Assembly: GCA_001858525.1 (NCBI GenBank)
Contig: LAPX01000004.1
Location: 551,298-615,297 of the forward strand
Direction: 5' to 3'
Length of the DNA: 64,000 nt
Source: Vampirovibrio chlorellavorus
GTDB taxonomy: Bacteria; Cyanobacteriota; Vampirovibrionia; Vampirovibrionales; Vampirovibrionaceae
In this document: piece after piece, positions 48,391 to 58,316 of the stretch
Layout of the letters: the number at the start of each line of letters is the position of its first letter
Position numbering within the stretch: position 1 is the first letter of the stretch
Notes under the pieces: model-generated
What the model saw: only the letters and a program-made list of their open reading frames with translations
Told to the model about the DNA's origin: nothing
The model's database searches: none
Program-made: the position numbers and the translations under genes

Positions 48391-49992
48391 TTAAAGGCTG
48401 ATGGACAGGATGCCGTAAATGCCTTCCAGTTGGCGAATTTGACTGAGCAGCGCTTCCGATGGGGCGTTGTCCAGGTTGAATACCATGATGGATTCTCCGC
48501 CTGCTTCCGGGCCGCTACGGGCCACCTGCAAAGCGCTGATGTTGACTCCGGCAGTGCCCAAAACGGTGGCCACTTGGGCAATCATGCCCGGTCGGTCATG
48601 GTGCGGGGTGATCAGTACATTGGGGGTGGCTTTCAGGGCCATTTGGTAACCATCCATATCCACAATGCGGAAAATCTCATCGGAAATGAGCGTTCCGGCC
48701 ACCGTGTAGGTGCGATCTTCGGTCACCATCTTCACTTCCAGCAGGTTCAGATAGTTTCCGGCGTTTTTGGTGGTGGCTGTTTTGACCTGAATGCCACTTT
48801 CTTCAGCGATGCTGGGGGCGTTTACATAGTTCACGCCTTCTTTGGCGCTGGAGAGTAATCCTTTCAGGACGGCCAGACTCAGGGGCTCGATGGCGTGCTT
48901 GCTTAAATCGCCTTTGGCTGTGATTTCAATGGATTGTGCTACACCTTGGGCCCGCTGCCGAATGAAATTACCCAGCACCTCAGCCATGGGCATGTAGTGC
49001 TTGATGGGATCCAGCAACTCCTGGCGCAGCAACGGAATGTTGACCGCGCTTTTGGCAAAGCCGTGGGCAAAAAAGTCCTTAATCTGCTCGGCCACATCCA
49101 AAGCTACATTGACCTGGGCTTCCTCGGTGCTGGCCCCCAGGTGCGGGGTGAGTACCAGCTTGTGCGCGTGTTCCCCCAACTGGAACAGAGGGCCGTTCAT
49201 ATCCGGGGGTTCTTGCTCAAACACATCCAAAGCGGCCCCAGCCACCTGACCCGCCTTGATGGCCTCGGCCAGATCGGCTTCATTGATGATACCGCCCCGG
49301 GCGCAATTGACGATCCGCACACCGGGCTTGCAGCGGGCAAAGGTGTCCCGGTTAAACATGTTTTGGGTGTCCTTGGTCTTGGGGGCATGGATGGTAATGA
49401 AATCCGATTTCTCGATGATTTCATCAATACTGACCACCTGCACACCCAGCTCTTCCGCCATGGCTTTGGAGAGGAACGGGTCGAAAACATTGATCTTCAT
49501 GCCCATGGCCAGACAGGCCTTGGCCACCCGGCGACCGATTTTTCCCAGACCCACCACGCCCAGCGTTTTGCCATAAACTTCTACGCCGACCAGTTTGTTG
49601 CGAATCCACTGTCCGCTTTTCAGGGAGGCATCGCCTTGAGGGATGTGCCGGGCCAGGGCCATCAACATGCCGATGGTGTGCTCTGAGGCTGCCACGGTAT
49701 TGCCTTCCGGGGAGTTGATGACAATGACCCCTTGCTTGGTGGCCGTGGTCACATCCACGTTGTCCGTGCCAACGCCAGCCCGGCCCACAATGCGCAGACG
49801 CTGGGCCTTGGCCAGGATATCGGCGGATACGGTGGAGGCGCTGCGAATCATCAGGCCATCCACGGTCGCAATTTTGGCCAGTAATTCTTCGTGGCTGAGT
49901 TTGGGCTCAAAAATAACGTCACAGCTTTCAGCCAGAATATCCTTGGCTTTGGGGTTGATATTGTCGGTAATCAGGACGACGGGCTTAGGCAT
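48391..49992 (-). CDS. serA: D-3-phosphoglycerate dehydrogenase
   Basis: The first enzyme of serine synthesis, oxidising 3-phosphoglycerate with NAD. This is the long type with a Rossmann NAD domain (VVGLGKIGRRVA, then VNCARGGIINEADL and LTPHLGAS with the catalytic His), an intervening domain (about 320-450) and a C-terminal ACT domain (450-533) that usually senses serine. It overlaps the upstream aminotransferase gene by 8 bases, so the two are coupled in one pathway. Confidence 0.95.
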   Translation of the reverse strand: MPKPVVLITDNINPKAKDILAESCDVIFEPKLSHEELLAKIATVDGLMIRSASTVSADILAKAQRLRIVGRAGVGTDNVDVTTATKQGVIVINSPEGNTVAASEHTIGMLMALARHIPQGDASLKSGQWIRNKLVGVEVYGKTLGVVGLGKIGRRVAKACLAMGMKINVFDPFLSKAMAEELGVQVVSIDEIIEKSDFITIHAPKTKDTQNMFNRDTFARCKPGVRIVNCARGGIINEADLAEAIKAGQVAGAALDVFEQEPPDMNGPLFQLGEHAHKLVLTPHLGASTEEAQVNVALDVAEQIKDFFAHGFAKSAVNIPLLRQELLDPIKHYMPMAEVLGNFIRQRAQGVAQSIEITAKGDLSKHAIEPLSLAVLKGLLSSAKEGVNYVNAPSIAEESGIQVKTATTKNAGNYLNLLEVKMVTEDRTYTVAGTLISDEIFRIVDMDGYQMALKATPNVLITPHHDRPGMIAQVATVLGTAGVNISALQVARSGPEAGGESIMVFNLDNAPSEALLSQIRQLEGIYGILSISL

Positions 49993-51175
49993 GGGTCACC
50001 GCCTTTTTCAGTTCAATCGTTGCTTCGGCGGCTTGCAGGGCGGCAGCCACACCAGCGCCCGGGGAAACGGAGAAGCCCAGATCCATCAGCACCGCTTCCA
50101 GACCAGACAAAGTGGCTAACACCTCACGCTCAGAGACATGGCCGAGGTGCCCAATACGCATGATTTTGCCTTTTAGCTCTTTTTGGCCATCGGCAATAAT
50201 AATGCCGAAACGCTTTTTGAGCCCGGCCCGGATGGCATCCACTGTGACACCCACGGGTGGCAGAAAGGAGGTCACTGAGGGACTGGCCAGTGCCGGATCA
50301 GGCACAAACAAGGACAATCCCAGTGCCTCCACACCGGCTCGTGTCATCCGGCTCAGGCGGGCATGCCGTTGGATGATATTCTCCAGTCCTTCTTCCTGCA
50401 TCAGGGTCAGGGCTACATCCAGTCCCAAAATTTGCGGGGTGGCCGGGGTGTAAGGCGTGGTGTTTTCCAGTTGTGATTTTTGATAGCGGGTGAAGTTAAA
50501 GTAGTAGCCGGGCTGATGGCATTGCTGGTGCGCTTTCCAGGCCCGATCACTCAGGGCCAGAAAGGACAGTCCTGGTGGCAACATAAAACCCTTTTGGCTG
50601 CCAGAAACAGCGATATCCACATCCCAGTCATCCAGGGAAAACTGGGTGGCACCCAGACTGGTGATGGTGTCCACAATGGTCAGGGAGTCGGGGTGAGTTT
50701 TGCGACTGACTGCGGTCAGTTCCCGAATGGGACTGAGCACCCCGGTAGAAGTTTCGCTGTGGTTGAGCAAAATGGCTTTGTAGTTGGTGCTGAGGCGGGC
50801 TTCTAAATACTCTTGCAACATGGCCGGAGTATGCGCTTCACCGGGAGGGACATCCAATGTTTCGACCTGCAAGCCCAGGGTTTTGGCGATTTCCGCCCAG
50901 CGATGGCTAAATACGCCATTGACCAAGGCCAGTACCCGATCTCCGGGATTGAGGGTGTTGGACATGGAGGCTTCCATGGCCCCGGTGCCGCTGGCTGTAT
51001 AGAGAAACACCTGATTTTTAGATCCGAAAATCCATTGCAAATTGGGGAAAACACGTTTCAGCACGTCTTTGAACTCGGCGCTACGATGCCCAATAGCAGG
51101 ACGGCTCATTACTTCACGCACCGGCTCTGGTAACGGGGTCGGTCCGGGGATCATCAACAATTCAGCTTTTTTCAT
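49985..51175 (-). CDS. PLP-dependent aminotransferase (alanine-glyoxylate/serine type), next to serA
   Basis: A 396-residue class V aminotransferase. MIPGPTPLPEPVREVMSR and ASGTGAMEAS are the family start and the PLP lysine Lys195 lies in SGSQKGFMLPPG. The family includes serine-pyruvate and alanine-glyoxylate transaminases; the 8-base overlap with serA suggests it supplies the phosphoserine aminotransferase (SerC) role, as in some cyanobacteria-related and thermophilic bacteria. The ATG at 51175 has GGAAGGG upstream; a longer frame to 51268 is not needed. Confidence 0.85.
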   Translation of the reverse strand: MKKAELLMIPGPTPLPEPVREVMSRPAIGHRSAEFKDVLKRVFPNLQWIFGSKNQVFLYTASGTGAMEASMSNTLNPGDRVLALVNGVFSHRWAEIAKTLGLQVETLDVPPGEAHTPAMLQEYLEARLSTNYKAILLNHSETSTGVLSPIRELTAVSRKTHPDSLTIVDTITSLGATQFSLDDWDVDIAVSGSQKGFMLPPGLSFLALSDRAWKAHQQCHQPGYYFNFTRYQKSQLENTTPYTPATPQILGLDVALTLMQEEGLENIIQRHARLSRMTRAGVEALGLSLFVPDPALASPSVTSFLPPVGVTVDAIRAGLKKRFGIIIADGQKELKGKIMRIGHLGHVSEREVLATLSGLEAVLMDLGFSVSPGAGVAAALQAAEATIELKKAVTHA

Positions 51176-51396
51176 GGTTTCCCTTCCAAAAATTAACGGT
51201 GATACGCAAACCCACACCAGAGGCAGTTGGATCATGGCCGATACAATTGATATCGAAATCTCCGACATGCTTGTGTTACGCTCATTCTAAATCAAACATT
51301 CCAGCCTCTACAGTGCCAACGTTCTCTTATAAATGCTCTGTGACCGTGACTTCATTTTTGAAATAGCCCTGTGAATTTGTAACCTGGAAATCAATC

Positions 51397-52569
51397 ATGA
51401 ATTTGTTGCCTTTTAGTGGGTCTTTTAATTCGGCCAAATCCCCGCTGTCGTTTGGAAATCAGCGTAAGGCGTCTTCTGAGCGCCTGCGGTTTCAGGGACG
51501 GGGCAGTAGTGGCCCGGATGTGGATACCGTGGAATTTTCTACCACCGCGCAGGCTCAATCTCCAGAGTCGCATCAGCAGCGCTTGCAACGGCTGCAACGT
51601 CACGCCCAGACTGCGGCCCGGTTGGCCCCGAATTATTCCGGTCGGCATTACGCGGCGCTGGTAAAACTGGCTGATGGGACGGAAGGCATCAGTGCCAATG
51701 TGGAGGCCAGTCGACAGTTGACCCTGTGTGATTTGCGTCTGGCCATTGGGGCCGCTCAAAATCAGTGGATTCAAAAACAAAGCCAACAGCAGGCGCAGGC
51801 ACCGTCCTCGCTTCCACCTGTCAAAACGATTTACCTGGTCAGTGCCAACCTGAAAGACGATCACCCCATTCCCTGTGCGGATTGCCAGGAGTGGTTGGCC
51901 AGTCCCATTTGCCCGCCAGATGTGTCCGTTGTTAGTCTGGAAAAAAATGCCGCTGGAGACTCCTTGATTCGTCAGCGCACCGTTCGGGAGATGTTGCCCC
52001 TTTATAAAGGGCGCTCTGTATTCTCCAAAACCGATCGTTCTCTTTCTGAATTGCCGGTGGCCCATAGTGCGCTGGCCACCAACCAGCCCGTCAGTCTGGC
52101 AGGTCCGCCGCTTTCCAAGGAAGGCGCTCAGGATCTCATGGCTCAGGCGCAGGCAGCTTACCACCACAATCTGGCTTTGGCCAAAGATTCAAAAGCGCCC
52201 ACCGGTGTGGCCATTTTGCTGCATCCCTCAGGGCGGTTGATCACAGGGGCCCGGGTGGATTGGTCCACTCGCTGGCACGTTCCGGCGGATTTGGCCACAG
52301 TGGCCGCTGGTTTAACTCGCAGCCCGCAGGCACCTGCAAATGGGAATTCAGAGACTGCGTCAAATGCTTCACCGGAGAAAATACAAGCGGTGGCCTATTA
52401 TGGGGATGATTCTCAGTTGCCGCCCATTACCAGCTTGGGGCGGATTGCCCGCAACCGGGGCTCTGCGGAAACACGTATTTTGACCATTGAGGACGATACC
52501 ATTCAAGTGCGCACCATCAAGGATTTTTTGCCGGAACTCTACCGGGACGGGAAAAGCAAGGCAAATTGA
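51397..52569 (+). CDS. Protein with two degenerate cytidine-deaminase-like domains
   Basis: An unrecognised 390-residue protein that resembles a duplicated cytidine deaminase (CDA). Domain 1 (about 75-205) has NVEASR (101-106), the zinc Cys in CDLRLAI (Cys111), PCADC (Cys160, Cys163) and TVREMLPLYKG, so all three CDA zinc cysteines are kept. The catalytic glutamate of the C-A-E motif is replaced by Leu113. Domain 2 (about 265-385, from APTGVAILLHPSGRLITGARVD) keeps the fold outline but loses the cysteines (PADLATVAA, PPITSLGR). The first 70 residues are Gln/Ser-rich. It is therefore unlikely to deaminate free cytidine by the known mechanism. Confidence 0.6.
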   Translation: MNLLPFSGSFNSAKSPLSFGNQRKASSERLRFQGRGSSGPDVDTVEFSTTAQAQSPESHQQRLQRLQRHAQTAARLAPNYSGRHYAALVKLADGTEGISANVEASRQLTLCDLRLAIGAAQNQWIQKQSQQQAQAPSSLPPVKTIYLVSANLKDDHPIPCADCQEWLASPICPPDVSVVSLEKNAAGDSLIRQRTVREMLPLYKGRSVFSKTDRSLSELPVAHSALATNQPVSLAGPPLSKEGAQDLMAQAQAAYHHNLALAKDSKAPTGVAILLHPSGRLITGARVDWSTRWHVPADLATVAAGLTRSPQAPANGNSETASNASPEKIQAVAYYGDDSQLPPITSLGRIARNRGSAETRILTIEDDTIQVRTIKDFLPELYRDGKSKAN

Positions 52570-52640
52570 GTTCGAGCGCGCGCCCTGCTTTTGGGTGAGT
52601 AAACAGGCTGCTTTCTTTGGGTGCCGTTATTAGCATTAAA

Positions 52641-52671
52641 AAAAGACCGGGAAGAATATTCCCGGTCTTTT
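52641..52671. terminator. Bidirectional terminator between the deaminase-like gene and fusA
   Basis: A perfect 13-bp stem AAAAGACCGGGAA / TTCCCGGTCTTTT with a 5-base loop, placed between two convergent genes. Confidence 0.9.
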
Positions 52672-52694
52672 CAGGTATTTAGCCGTTTGCCGTT

Positions 52695-54791
52695 CTAGTT
52701 GGCAGCGGTGGCCTGGCCTCTGAACTTGGCGATCAGGGGTTCGGCGATGTTGTTTGGCATTGGCTCGTAGTGAGCGAATTCCATAGCGAAGGTACCACGG
52801 CCCTGGGTTTTGCTGCGGATGTCGGTAGCGTAACCGAACATTTCAGCCAAGGGGACCATGGAACGGATTTTTTGGGTGCCGGTGCCTGGAATCGGCTCCA
52901 TCCCTTCAATCCGACCGCGACGGCTGGACAAGTCACCAATGACATCGCCCATGAAGTCTTCAGGCACTTCAACGTCAACCTTCATCACAGGTTCCAGCAA
53001 TTGCGGACCCGCTTTGGGAACGCCTGCTTTAGCCGCCATGGAGCCAGCGATTTTAAAGGCCATCTCGTTGGAGTCAACATCGTGGTAGCTACCATCAAAC
53101 AGGGTGGCTTTGACGTCGATTACTTCGAAACCAGCGATTACGCCGCCTTGCAGGGCTTCTTCGATCCCTTTGGAGGCAGGACCCACGTATTCTCTGGGGA
53201 CGGTACCTCCCACAATCTTGTTTTCGAACACGAAGCCGGTGCCACGCTCTTGGGGCTCCAGACGGATCCAGACGTGACCGTATTGACCACGACCACCGGA
53301 CTGGCGAACGTATTTGCCTTCCACTTCCACAGTCTTGGTAATGGTTTCACGGTAGGCCACCTGGGGTTTACCCACGTTGGCTTCCACTTTGAATTCACGC
53401 AACAGACGGTCCACGATGATTTCCAAGTGGAGCTCGCCCATCCCGGCGATAACGGTTTGACCGGTTTCCTGGTCAACACGTACCCGGAAGGTGGGATCTT
53501 CTTCGGCCAGCTTGGACATGGAGTTGCCCAGTTTTTCCTGGTCAGCCTTGGTTTTCGGTTCAATGGCAACTTCGATTACGGGATCGGGGATGTGAATCGA
53601 TTCCAGAATAACCGGTGCGTTTTCAGCACACAGCGTGTCGCCGGTGGTGGTGTCTTTCAAGCCCACTACGGCGCAAATGTCGCCAGCGCGGATTTCGTCG
53701 ATCTCTTTACGATCATCGGCTTCCATCTGAACCAGACGGCTGATGCGCTCTTTTTTGCCTTTGGTGGCGTTGGTGACATAGCTACCGGATTGCAGCACAC
53801 CGCTGTAAACGCGACAGAAAGTCAAACGGCCCACGTAAGGGTCGGTCATGATTTTGAAAGCCAAAGCGGCGAAAGGCTCATCATCGCTGCTCTTCCGCTC
53901 AGCGTCGCTGCCATCCAGGTTTTTGCCTTGAATGCTAGGAACTTCCAGGGGAGAGGGCAGATAGTCAATGACGGCATCCAGCAGCAACTGTACACCCTTG
54001 TTTTTGAAAGCGGTACCGCAGACGACGGGAACGATTTTTACATCGCAAACCGCTTTACGCAGCGCTTTTTTCAATTCATCAACGGAAATTTCTTCGCCGC
54101 TGAGATATTTTTCCATCAGGGTGTCATCGTGTTCCACAATGGCTTCAACCATGGATTCACGGGCGGAAGTGGCCTGATCGACATAATCCGCTGGGATTTC
54201 GGTGACTTCAACGTCGGTTCCCAGGTCGTTTTTGTAGATGTGGGCTTTCATCTCAACCAGGTCGATAATCCCGGTCATTTGATCTTCAGCGCCGATGGGC
54301 AACTGAATGGGGTGAGCATTGGCACCCAGACGGCCGGTGATTTGGCCCACTACGCGCTCAAAATTGGCGCCGGTACGGTCCATTTTGTTGACAAATACCA
54401 TACGGGGAACCTTGTAGCGATCCGCTTGGCGCCACACGGTTTCGGACTGGGACTGTACGCCACCAACGGCGCAGAATACGGCGACAACGCCATCCAGTAC
54501 CCGCAAGGAACGCTCTACTTCAATGGTGAAGTCTACGTGGCCAGGGGTGTCGATAATGTTGATCTGGTGGTTTTTCCAGCTGGAGGTAATGGCGGCGGAG
54601 GTGATGGTAATACCGCGCTCACGCTCTTGTTCCATCCAGTCGGTTACGGCAGTTCCTTCGTGAACTTCGCCGATTTTGTGAACCTTACCGGTGTAATACA
54701 AAATCCGCTCGGTGGTAGTAGTTTTGCCCGCATCAATGTGAGCGGCAATCCCGATGTTGCGAATTTTTTCGAGTTGGATTTTTCTGGCCAC
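52695..54791 (-). CDS. fusA: Elongation factor G
   Basis: A 698-residue translocase GTPase. [16 protein letters not shown] (P-loop), [21 protein letters not shown] and NKMDRTGA are canonical, with domains II-V complete through [15 protein letters not shown] start at 54791 with GAGGT about 9 bases upstream. A strong hairpin lies just upstream, between rpsG and fusA, so fusA may be partly separately controlled. tuf, normally next in the str operon, lies 9 kb away. Confidence 0.97.
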   Translation of the reverse strand: MARKIQLEKIRNIGIAAHIDAGKTTTTERILYYTGKVHKIGEVHEGTAVTDWMEQERERGITITSAAITSSWKNHQINIIDTPGHVDFTIEVERSLRVLDGVVAVFCAVGGVQSQSETVWRQADRYKVPRMVFVNKMDRTGANFERVVGQITGRLGANAHPIQLPIGAEDQMTGIIDLVEMKAHIYKNDLGTDVEVTEIPADYVDQATSARESMVEAIVEHDDTLMEKYLSGEEISVDELKKALRKAVCDVKIVPVVCGTAFKNKGVQLLLDAVIDYLPSPLEVPSIQGKNLDGSDAERKSSDDEPFAALAFKIMTDPYVGRLTFCRVYSGVLQSGSYVTNATKGKKERISRLVQMEADDRKEIDEIRAGDICAVVGLKDTTTGDTLCAENAPVILESIHIPDPVIEVAIEPKTKADQEKLGNSMSKLAEEDPTFRVRVDQETGQTVIAGMGELHLEIIVDRLLREFKVEANVGKPQVAYRETITKTVEVEGKYVRQSGGRGQYGHVWIRLEPQERGTGFVFENKIVGGTVPREYVGPASKGIEEALQGGVIAGFEVIDVKATLFDGSYHDVDSNEMAFKIAGSMAAKAGVPKAGPQLLEPVMKVDVEVPEDFMGDVIGDLSSRRGRIEGMEPIPGTGTQKIRSMVPLAEMFGYATDIRSKTQGRGTFAMEFAHYEPMPNNIAEPLIAKFRGQATAAN

Positions 54792-54870
54792 GGTTTAAAA
54801 CCTCTTTTTCATTAAAAACTTTGGAGTTAAAAGATTTGGATCGATTGAGGGAGAACAGGATAAAAACGGT

Positions 54871-54912
54871 GAAAAACCGAGTGACACCTGTCTGAGACAA
54901 GTGCCACTCGGT
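54871..54912 (-). terminator. Terminator or attenuator between rpsG and fusA
   Basis: ACCGAGTG...CACTCGGT stem of about 12 bp with one or two mismatches, followed by GGTTTTTC on the minus strand. It begins 10 bases after the rpsG stop codon. Confidence 0.65.
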
Positions 54913-54921
54913 ACATTGGAT

Positions 54922-55392
54922 TTAGAAGCGGTAGTGGGCAAAGGCCTTGTTGGCTTCAGCCATTTTGTGCGTTTCTTCCCGCTTTTTTACGGTAGCGCCG
55001 GTACCGCGGTAAATGTCCAGAAGCTCGGCAGCCAGCTTTTCGGTCATGGAGCGACCTTTGCGCTTTCTAGCGTATTCAATCAGCCAGCGAGAGCCAATGG
55101 CCAAACCTTCGTCTTCACGAACTTCGATGGGCACCTGGTAAGTGGAACCACCCACCCGGCGGGCTTTTACCCGAACCAGAGGCTTGGCTTTACGCAAGGA
55201 CTTACGGAATACATCGATCCCTTTATCGTCGGTCTTGCCTTCCAGCAGCTCGATCGCATCGTAGAAAATACGTTCAGCGACGCTTTTCTTGCCCTTCATC
55301 ATGAGGCGGTTGATAAATTTGGCCACTTCCACATCGTTGTAAATGGAATCGGGCATTGGGATGCGTTTTTTCGGTTTCGAGCGACGCGACAT
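54922..55392 (-). CDS. rpsG: Ribosomal protein S7
   Basis: A 156-residue 30S head assembly protein; MSRRSKPKKRIPMPDSIYND, FINRLMMKGKKSVAERIFYD and RGTGATVKKREETHKMAEAN are characteristic. It follows rpsL by 40 bases. Confidence 0.97.
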   Translation of the reverse strand: MSRRSKPKKRIPMPDSIYNDVEVAKFINRLMMKGKKSVAERIFYDAIELLEGKTDDKGIDVFRKSLRKAKPLVRVKARRVGGSTYQVPIEVREDEGLAIGSRWLIEYARKRKGRSMTEKLAAELLDIYRGTGATVKKREETHKMAEANKAFAHYRF

Positions 55393-55432
55393 AAACGGAA
55401 AACTCCTTGCTTCTTACTTCTGAATGCTAGTG

Positions 55433-55825
55433 CTATTTCTTGCCTTTGGCAGCGGGCTGATTTTTCTTGGCGCCGTATTTGCTGCGGGATTGTTTGCGAT
55501 CCTTTACGCCAGCAAAGTCCAGGGTGCCACGTACCGTGTGGTAGCGAACACCGGGCAAATCTTTAACCCGGCCACCGCGGATGAGGATGACGGAGTGCTC
55601 TTGCAGGTTGTGGCCAACGCCGGGGATGTAAGTGGTTACTTCAAACCCGTTGGTCAAACGTACACGAGCGACCTTGCGCAAAGCAGAGTTCGGTTTTTTA
55701 GGGGTGGTGGTGTAAACACGGGTGCAAACGCCACGCTTTTGGGGGTTGGATGCCAAAGCGGGGGACTTGGTTTTGCGTTTGAACTTGGTCCGTTCTTTCC
55801 GAACGAGCTGTGCGATTGTTGGCAA
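55433..55825 (-). CDS. rpsL: Ribosomal protein S12
   Basis: A 130-residue decoding-site protein. [19 protein letters not shown] contains the streptomycin-interacting Lys region in wild-type form, with [30 protein letters not shown] further on. Start is TTG at 55825 with AGGAGGTC 7 bases upstream, a very strong site, so the rare start codon is convincing. Confidence 0.97.
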   Translation of the reverse strand: MPTIAQLVRKERTKFKRKTKSPALASNPQKRGVCTRVYTTTPKKPNSALRKVARVRLTNGFEVTTYIPGVGHNLQEHSVILIRGGRVKDLPGVRYHTVRGTLDFAGVKDRKQSRSKYGAKKNQPAAKGKK

Positions 55826-56200
55826 GGGATGACCTCCTGAAATGGTTTATTGAATGATTAAGTCTGCACTGGGTATACGCTTTTGATCCGAAAGCGATTG
55901 CCAAATCCTTTGAAGGCATTTGCGATGCCGCAAAATGCAGGGGCGCTTCGTGAGGTTGACCAGAGTGACCATTACTTCTTTTTGACTCTAAATCGAGGGA
56001 TTCAAAATCAAACATGGGACTGGCACTTTCGTGGATGATCACTGTAGCCAAAGCAAAAATCAATGTCAACTTGTGCGGCGGAAGCCAAGGAAGATCGAAG
56101 TTACGAGCGGTAGAGGGGAGAGCGCTGGTGGGGTAATATTCTACCTCGGTTGAATTTGCTTAAAGCGGCTTGGGCAATGCTTTTTAGACGGAGTAGGTGC
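55826..56200. other. Leader region of the str operon
   Basis: About 375 bases with no gene apart from the str promoter; the 215 bases between promoter and rpsL may carry a regulatory leader that I cannot identify. Confidence 0.5.
56041..56069 (-). promoter_or_regulatory. Promoter of the rpsL-rpsG(-fusA) operon
   Basis: TTGACA, exactly 17 bases, then TACAGT on the minus strand, about 215 bases before the rpsL start codon. A near-consensus promoter suitable for a ribosomal operon. Confidence 0.7.
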
Positions 56201-56923
56201 TTATTTGCTTTTGTTTTTGACCAATCCTTCCGGAATGAGGCGATAGCCTCCCCCGTAGATGGTTTCTACATAGCTTTTGCCGTTTGAAACCTTATCCAGC
56301 TTGCTGCGCAAGTGCCGCACATGGACCCGAATGGTCTCCACGTCATCATCGGGAGAGTAGCCCCAGACCTCTTGCAAAAGCTTGCTGAGAGAGATGGCCT
56401 GATGATGATTTTGCACCAGACAGTTCAGGATTTCAAATTCGGTGGGGGTTAGTTTGGCAATGCTGTTCTGGATTTTGACCTCCAGATTTTCCGGAATCAA
56501 AGTGATTTCGCCCACAGACAGGATTTCAGTACTGGTGGCCGATTTGGGTAGTTGTCCGCTGCGACGCAACAAGGCCCGCACCCGGACTTGCAATTCGGGC
56601 AGTTCAAAGGGCTTTACCAGGTAGTCATCGGCCCCCACGTCAAAGCCCTTGACCTTATCTTCCACCACGCCCAGGGCGGTCAGCATTAGCACCGGGATGT
56701 GCTCGGTGGCCGGGTTTTTGCGTACCCGCTGGCACACGGTGTAGCCGTCCGCGTTGGGCATCATCACATCCAGAATAATCAGGTCCGGCAATTCCTGCTG
56801 AATCAGGGCATAGCCTTCCACGCCATCGTTGGCGGTTAAAACCCGATGCTTTTGCAATTCCAGATTGACTTTGATGAGGGTCTGGATGGCCAAATCGTCA
56901 TCCACCACAATAATTTTAGCCAT
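56201..56923 (-). CDS. OmpR/PhoB-family response regulator
   Basis: A 240-residue two-component regulator: receiver domain (VVDDD at 6-10, phospho-acceptor Asp52 in ILDVMMPNADG, Lys in YLVKPFE) and a winged-helix DNA-binding domain ending VRVHVRHLRSKLD and ETIYGGGYRL. No histidine kinase is next to it; htrA lies 25 bases upstream on the same strand, so an envelope-stress link is likely but inferred. Confidence 0.92.
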   Translation of the reverse strand: MAKIIVVDDDLAIQTLIKVNLELQKHRVLTANDGVEGYALIQQELPDLIILDVMMPNADGYTVCQRVRKNPATEHIPVLMLTALGVVEDKVKGFDVGADDYLVKPFELPELQVRVRALLRRSGQLPKSATSTEILSVGEITLIPENLEVKIQNSIAKLTPTEFEILNCLVQNHHQAISLSKLLQEVWGYSPDDDVETIRVHVRHLRSKLDKVSNGKSYVETIYGGGYRLIPEGLVKNKSK

Positions 56924-56948
56924 GGGCGTTCCTTGTTAATAATGAGGG

Positions 56949-58193
56949 TTAGCGGGGGCGTTCTGTCAGTTTGACGCTTAAACTGACAGGTGTTCCGTTG
57001 CGATTGATTTTCAGGTTCAGCGTATCGCCGGGGCGCTTGGATTCCACATAATTCATGAAGCGATCGGCACTTTCAGCGGGTTTCCCATCGTAAGCCACAA
57101 TAATATCGCCGCCCACCGGAATTTGACGGTTCCCCACGACCAGCACCTGATTGGCTCCTTTTAATCCGGCTTGCGCCGCTGGCCCGTTGGGCACCAGGCG
57201 GGTAACCAGCAACCCCTTGGAGACTGAGAGTTGTAGTGCTTGCGCCATGTAGGGGTTGATTTCCATGCCGACCTCAACACCCAAAAAGGGACGAATGACC
57301 CGGCCTTTGGTAATCAGGTCTTCAGCGATGCGTCGGGCACTGTTGGCGGGGACGGCAAAGCCGATACCCGCACTGCTGCCAGAGGGGCTGAAAATGGCCG
57401 TATTAATGCCGATGAGCTGCCCGGCACTGTTCAGTAAAGGGCCACCGGAATTGCCGGGGTTAATGGCGGCATCGGTCTGGATGATGCCTTCAATCAGGCG
57501 GCCGTTGGGGGCCTTGAGGGTTCGGCCCAGGCTGCTAATGACACCGGTGGTCAGGGTGCTGTTCAGGCCAAAGGGGTTGCCAATGGCGTAAACATTCTGC
57601 CCTACTTCCAAGTGATCGGAATTGCCCATTTGAATGGTGGGCAGTTTTAAGGTGCCCGGATCAATCTTGATCAGGGCCACATCTTTGCTCAAATCGCCGC
57701 CAATCAGTTTGGCCTTGAAGATTTTGCCGTCCAGCAGGGTGACTTCCAGTTGTTGGGCATCCTCTACCACGTGCCCGTTGGTTAGAATGTAGCCGTCCGG
57801 GGTGATGATAATCCCGGAGCCAGAGCCTTTTTCCGGGATGATGTTGGAGAACATATCCATGGATAAAACGGTGCTGCTGATGTTGACCACGGCCGGGCTG
57901 GTGGTGCGGTAAATGTTGATGTTGATTTTTTCATCGGGGTTTAACGATGCGGTGTCCGGGGCGGCCAGGACGGGTGCGGTGCCTGTGGGAGGAATGAGGT
58001 GACTCCCCAAGGGCCATTGCCAGACGCAGCTCATGAGCGTGCTGAGCACGGTGACGCCAAAAGAAAAGGCCACCAGCTTTCCCAGTTTGTTCAGGTTGAA
58101 CTGCCAATCAATATGTTTGAACCGGTTTGCATTCTGTTTTGATGCTTTGGCGTCAGACGAATCAGAGGGGGAGGGCTTGCTTGGATGGCTCAT
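56949..58193 (-). CDS. HtrA/DegP-like serine protease with PDZ domain
   Basis: A 414-residue periplasmic protease/chaperone. Residues 1-35 are cytoplasmic, 38-60 a signal anchor, then the trypsin-like domain with His141 (TNGHVVED), Asp171 (LSKDVALIKID) and Ser249 (NPGNSGGPLL), all three catalytic residues present. One C-terminal PDZ domain (about 305-410, GLKGANQVLVVGNRQIPVGGD) follows. It degrades or refolds damaged envelope proteins. The response regulator gene follows at 25 bases. Confidence 0.93.
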   Translation of the reverse strand: MSHPSKPSPSDSSDAKASKQNANRFKHIDWQFNLNKLGKLVAFSFGVTVLSTLMSCVWQWPLGSHLIPPTGTAPVLAAPDTASLNPDEKININIYRTTSPAVVNISSTVLSMDMFSNIIPEKGSGSGIIITPDGYILTNGHVVEDAQQLEVTLLDGKIFKAKLIGGDLSKDVALIKIDPGTLKLPTIQMGNSDHLEVGQNVYAIGNPFGLNSTLTTGVISSLGRTLKAPNGRLIEGIIQTDAAINPGNSGGPLLNSAGQLIGINTAIFSPSGSSAGIGFAVPANSARRIAEDLITKGRVIRPFLGVEVGMEINPYMAQALQLSVSKGLLVTRLVPNGPAAQAGLKGANQVLVVGNRQIPVGGDIIVAYDGKPAESADRFMNYVESKRPGDTLNLKINRNGTPVSLSVKLTERPR

Positions 58194-58316
58194 GGGCTTT
58201 ACTCTCTTTAGACTCTATCTCTTTCAGACATTACTTTCTTTTCAACCACACCAAGTTATGCGTCAATAACAATCAGACAGCATTTTACATCAAGCAATCA
58301 GGAAATTGGGCTGGTT

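Noticed and set aside
52770..54815. A 681-codon open frame on the plus strand opposite fusA
   Set aside because: It is an antisense shadow of the long, codon-biased EF-G gene; the translation has no family motifs, whereas EF-G on the other strand is complete.
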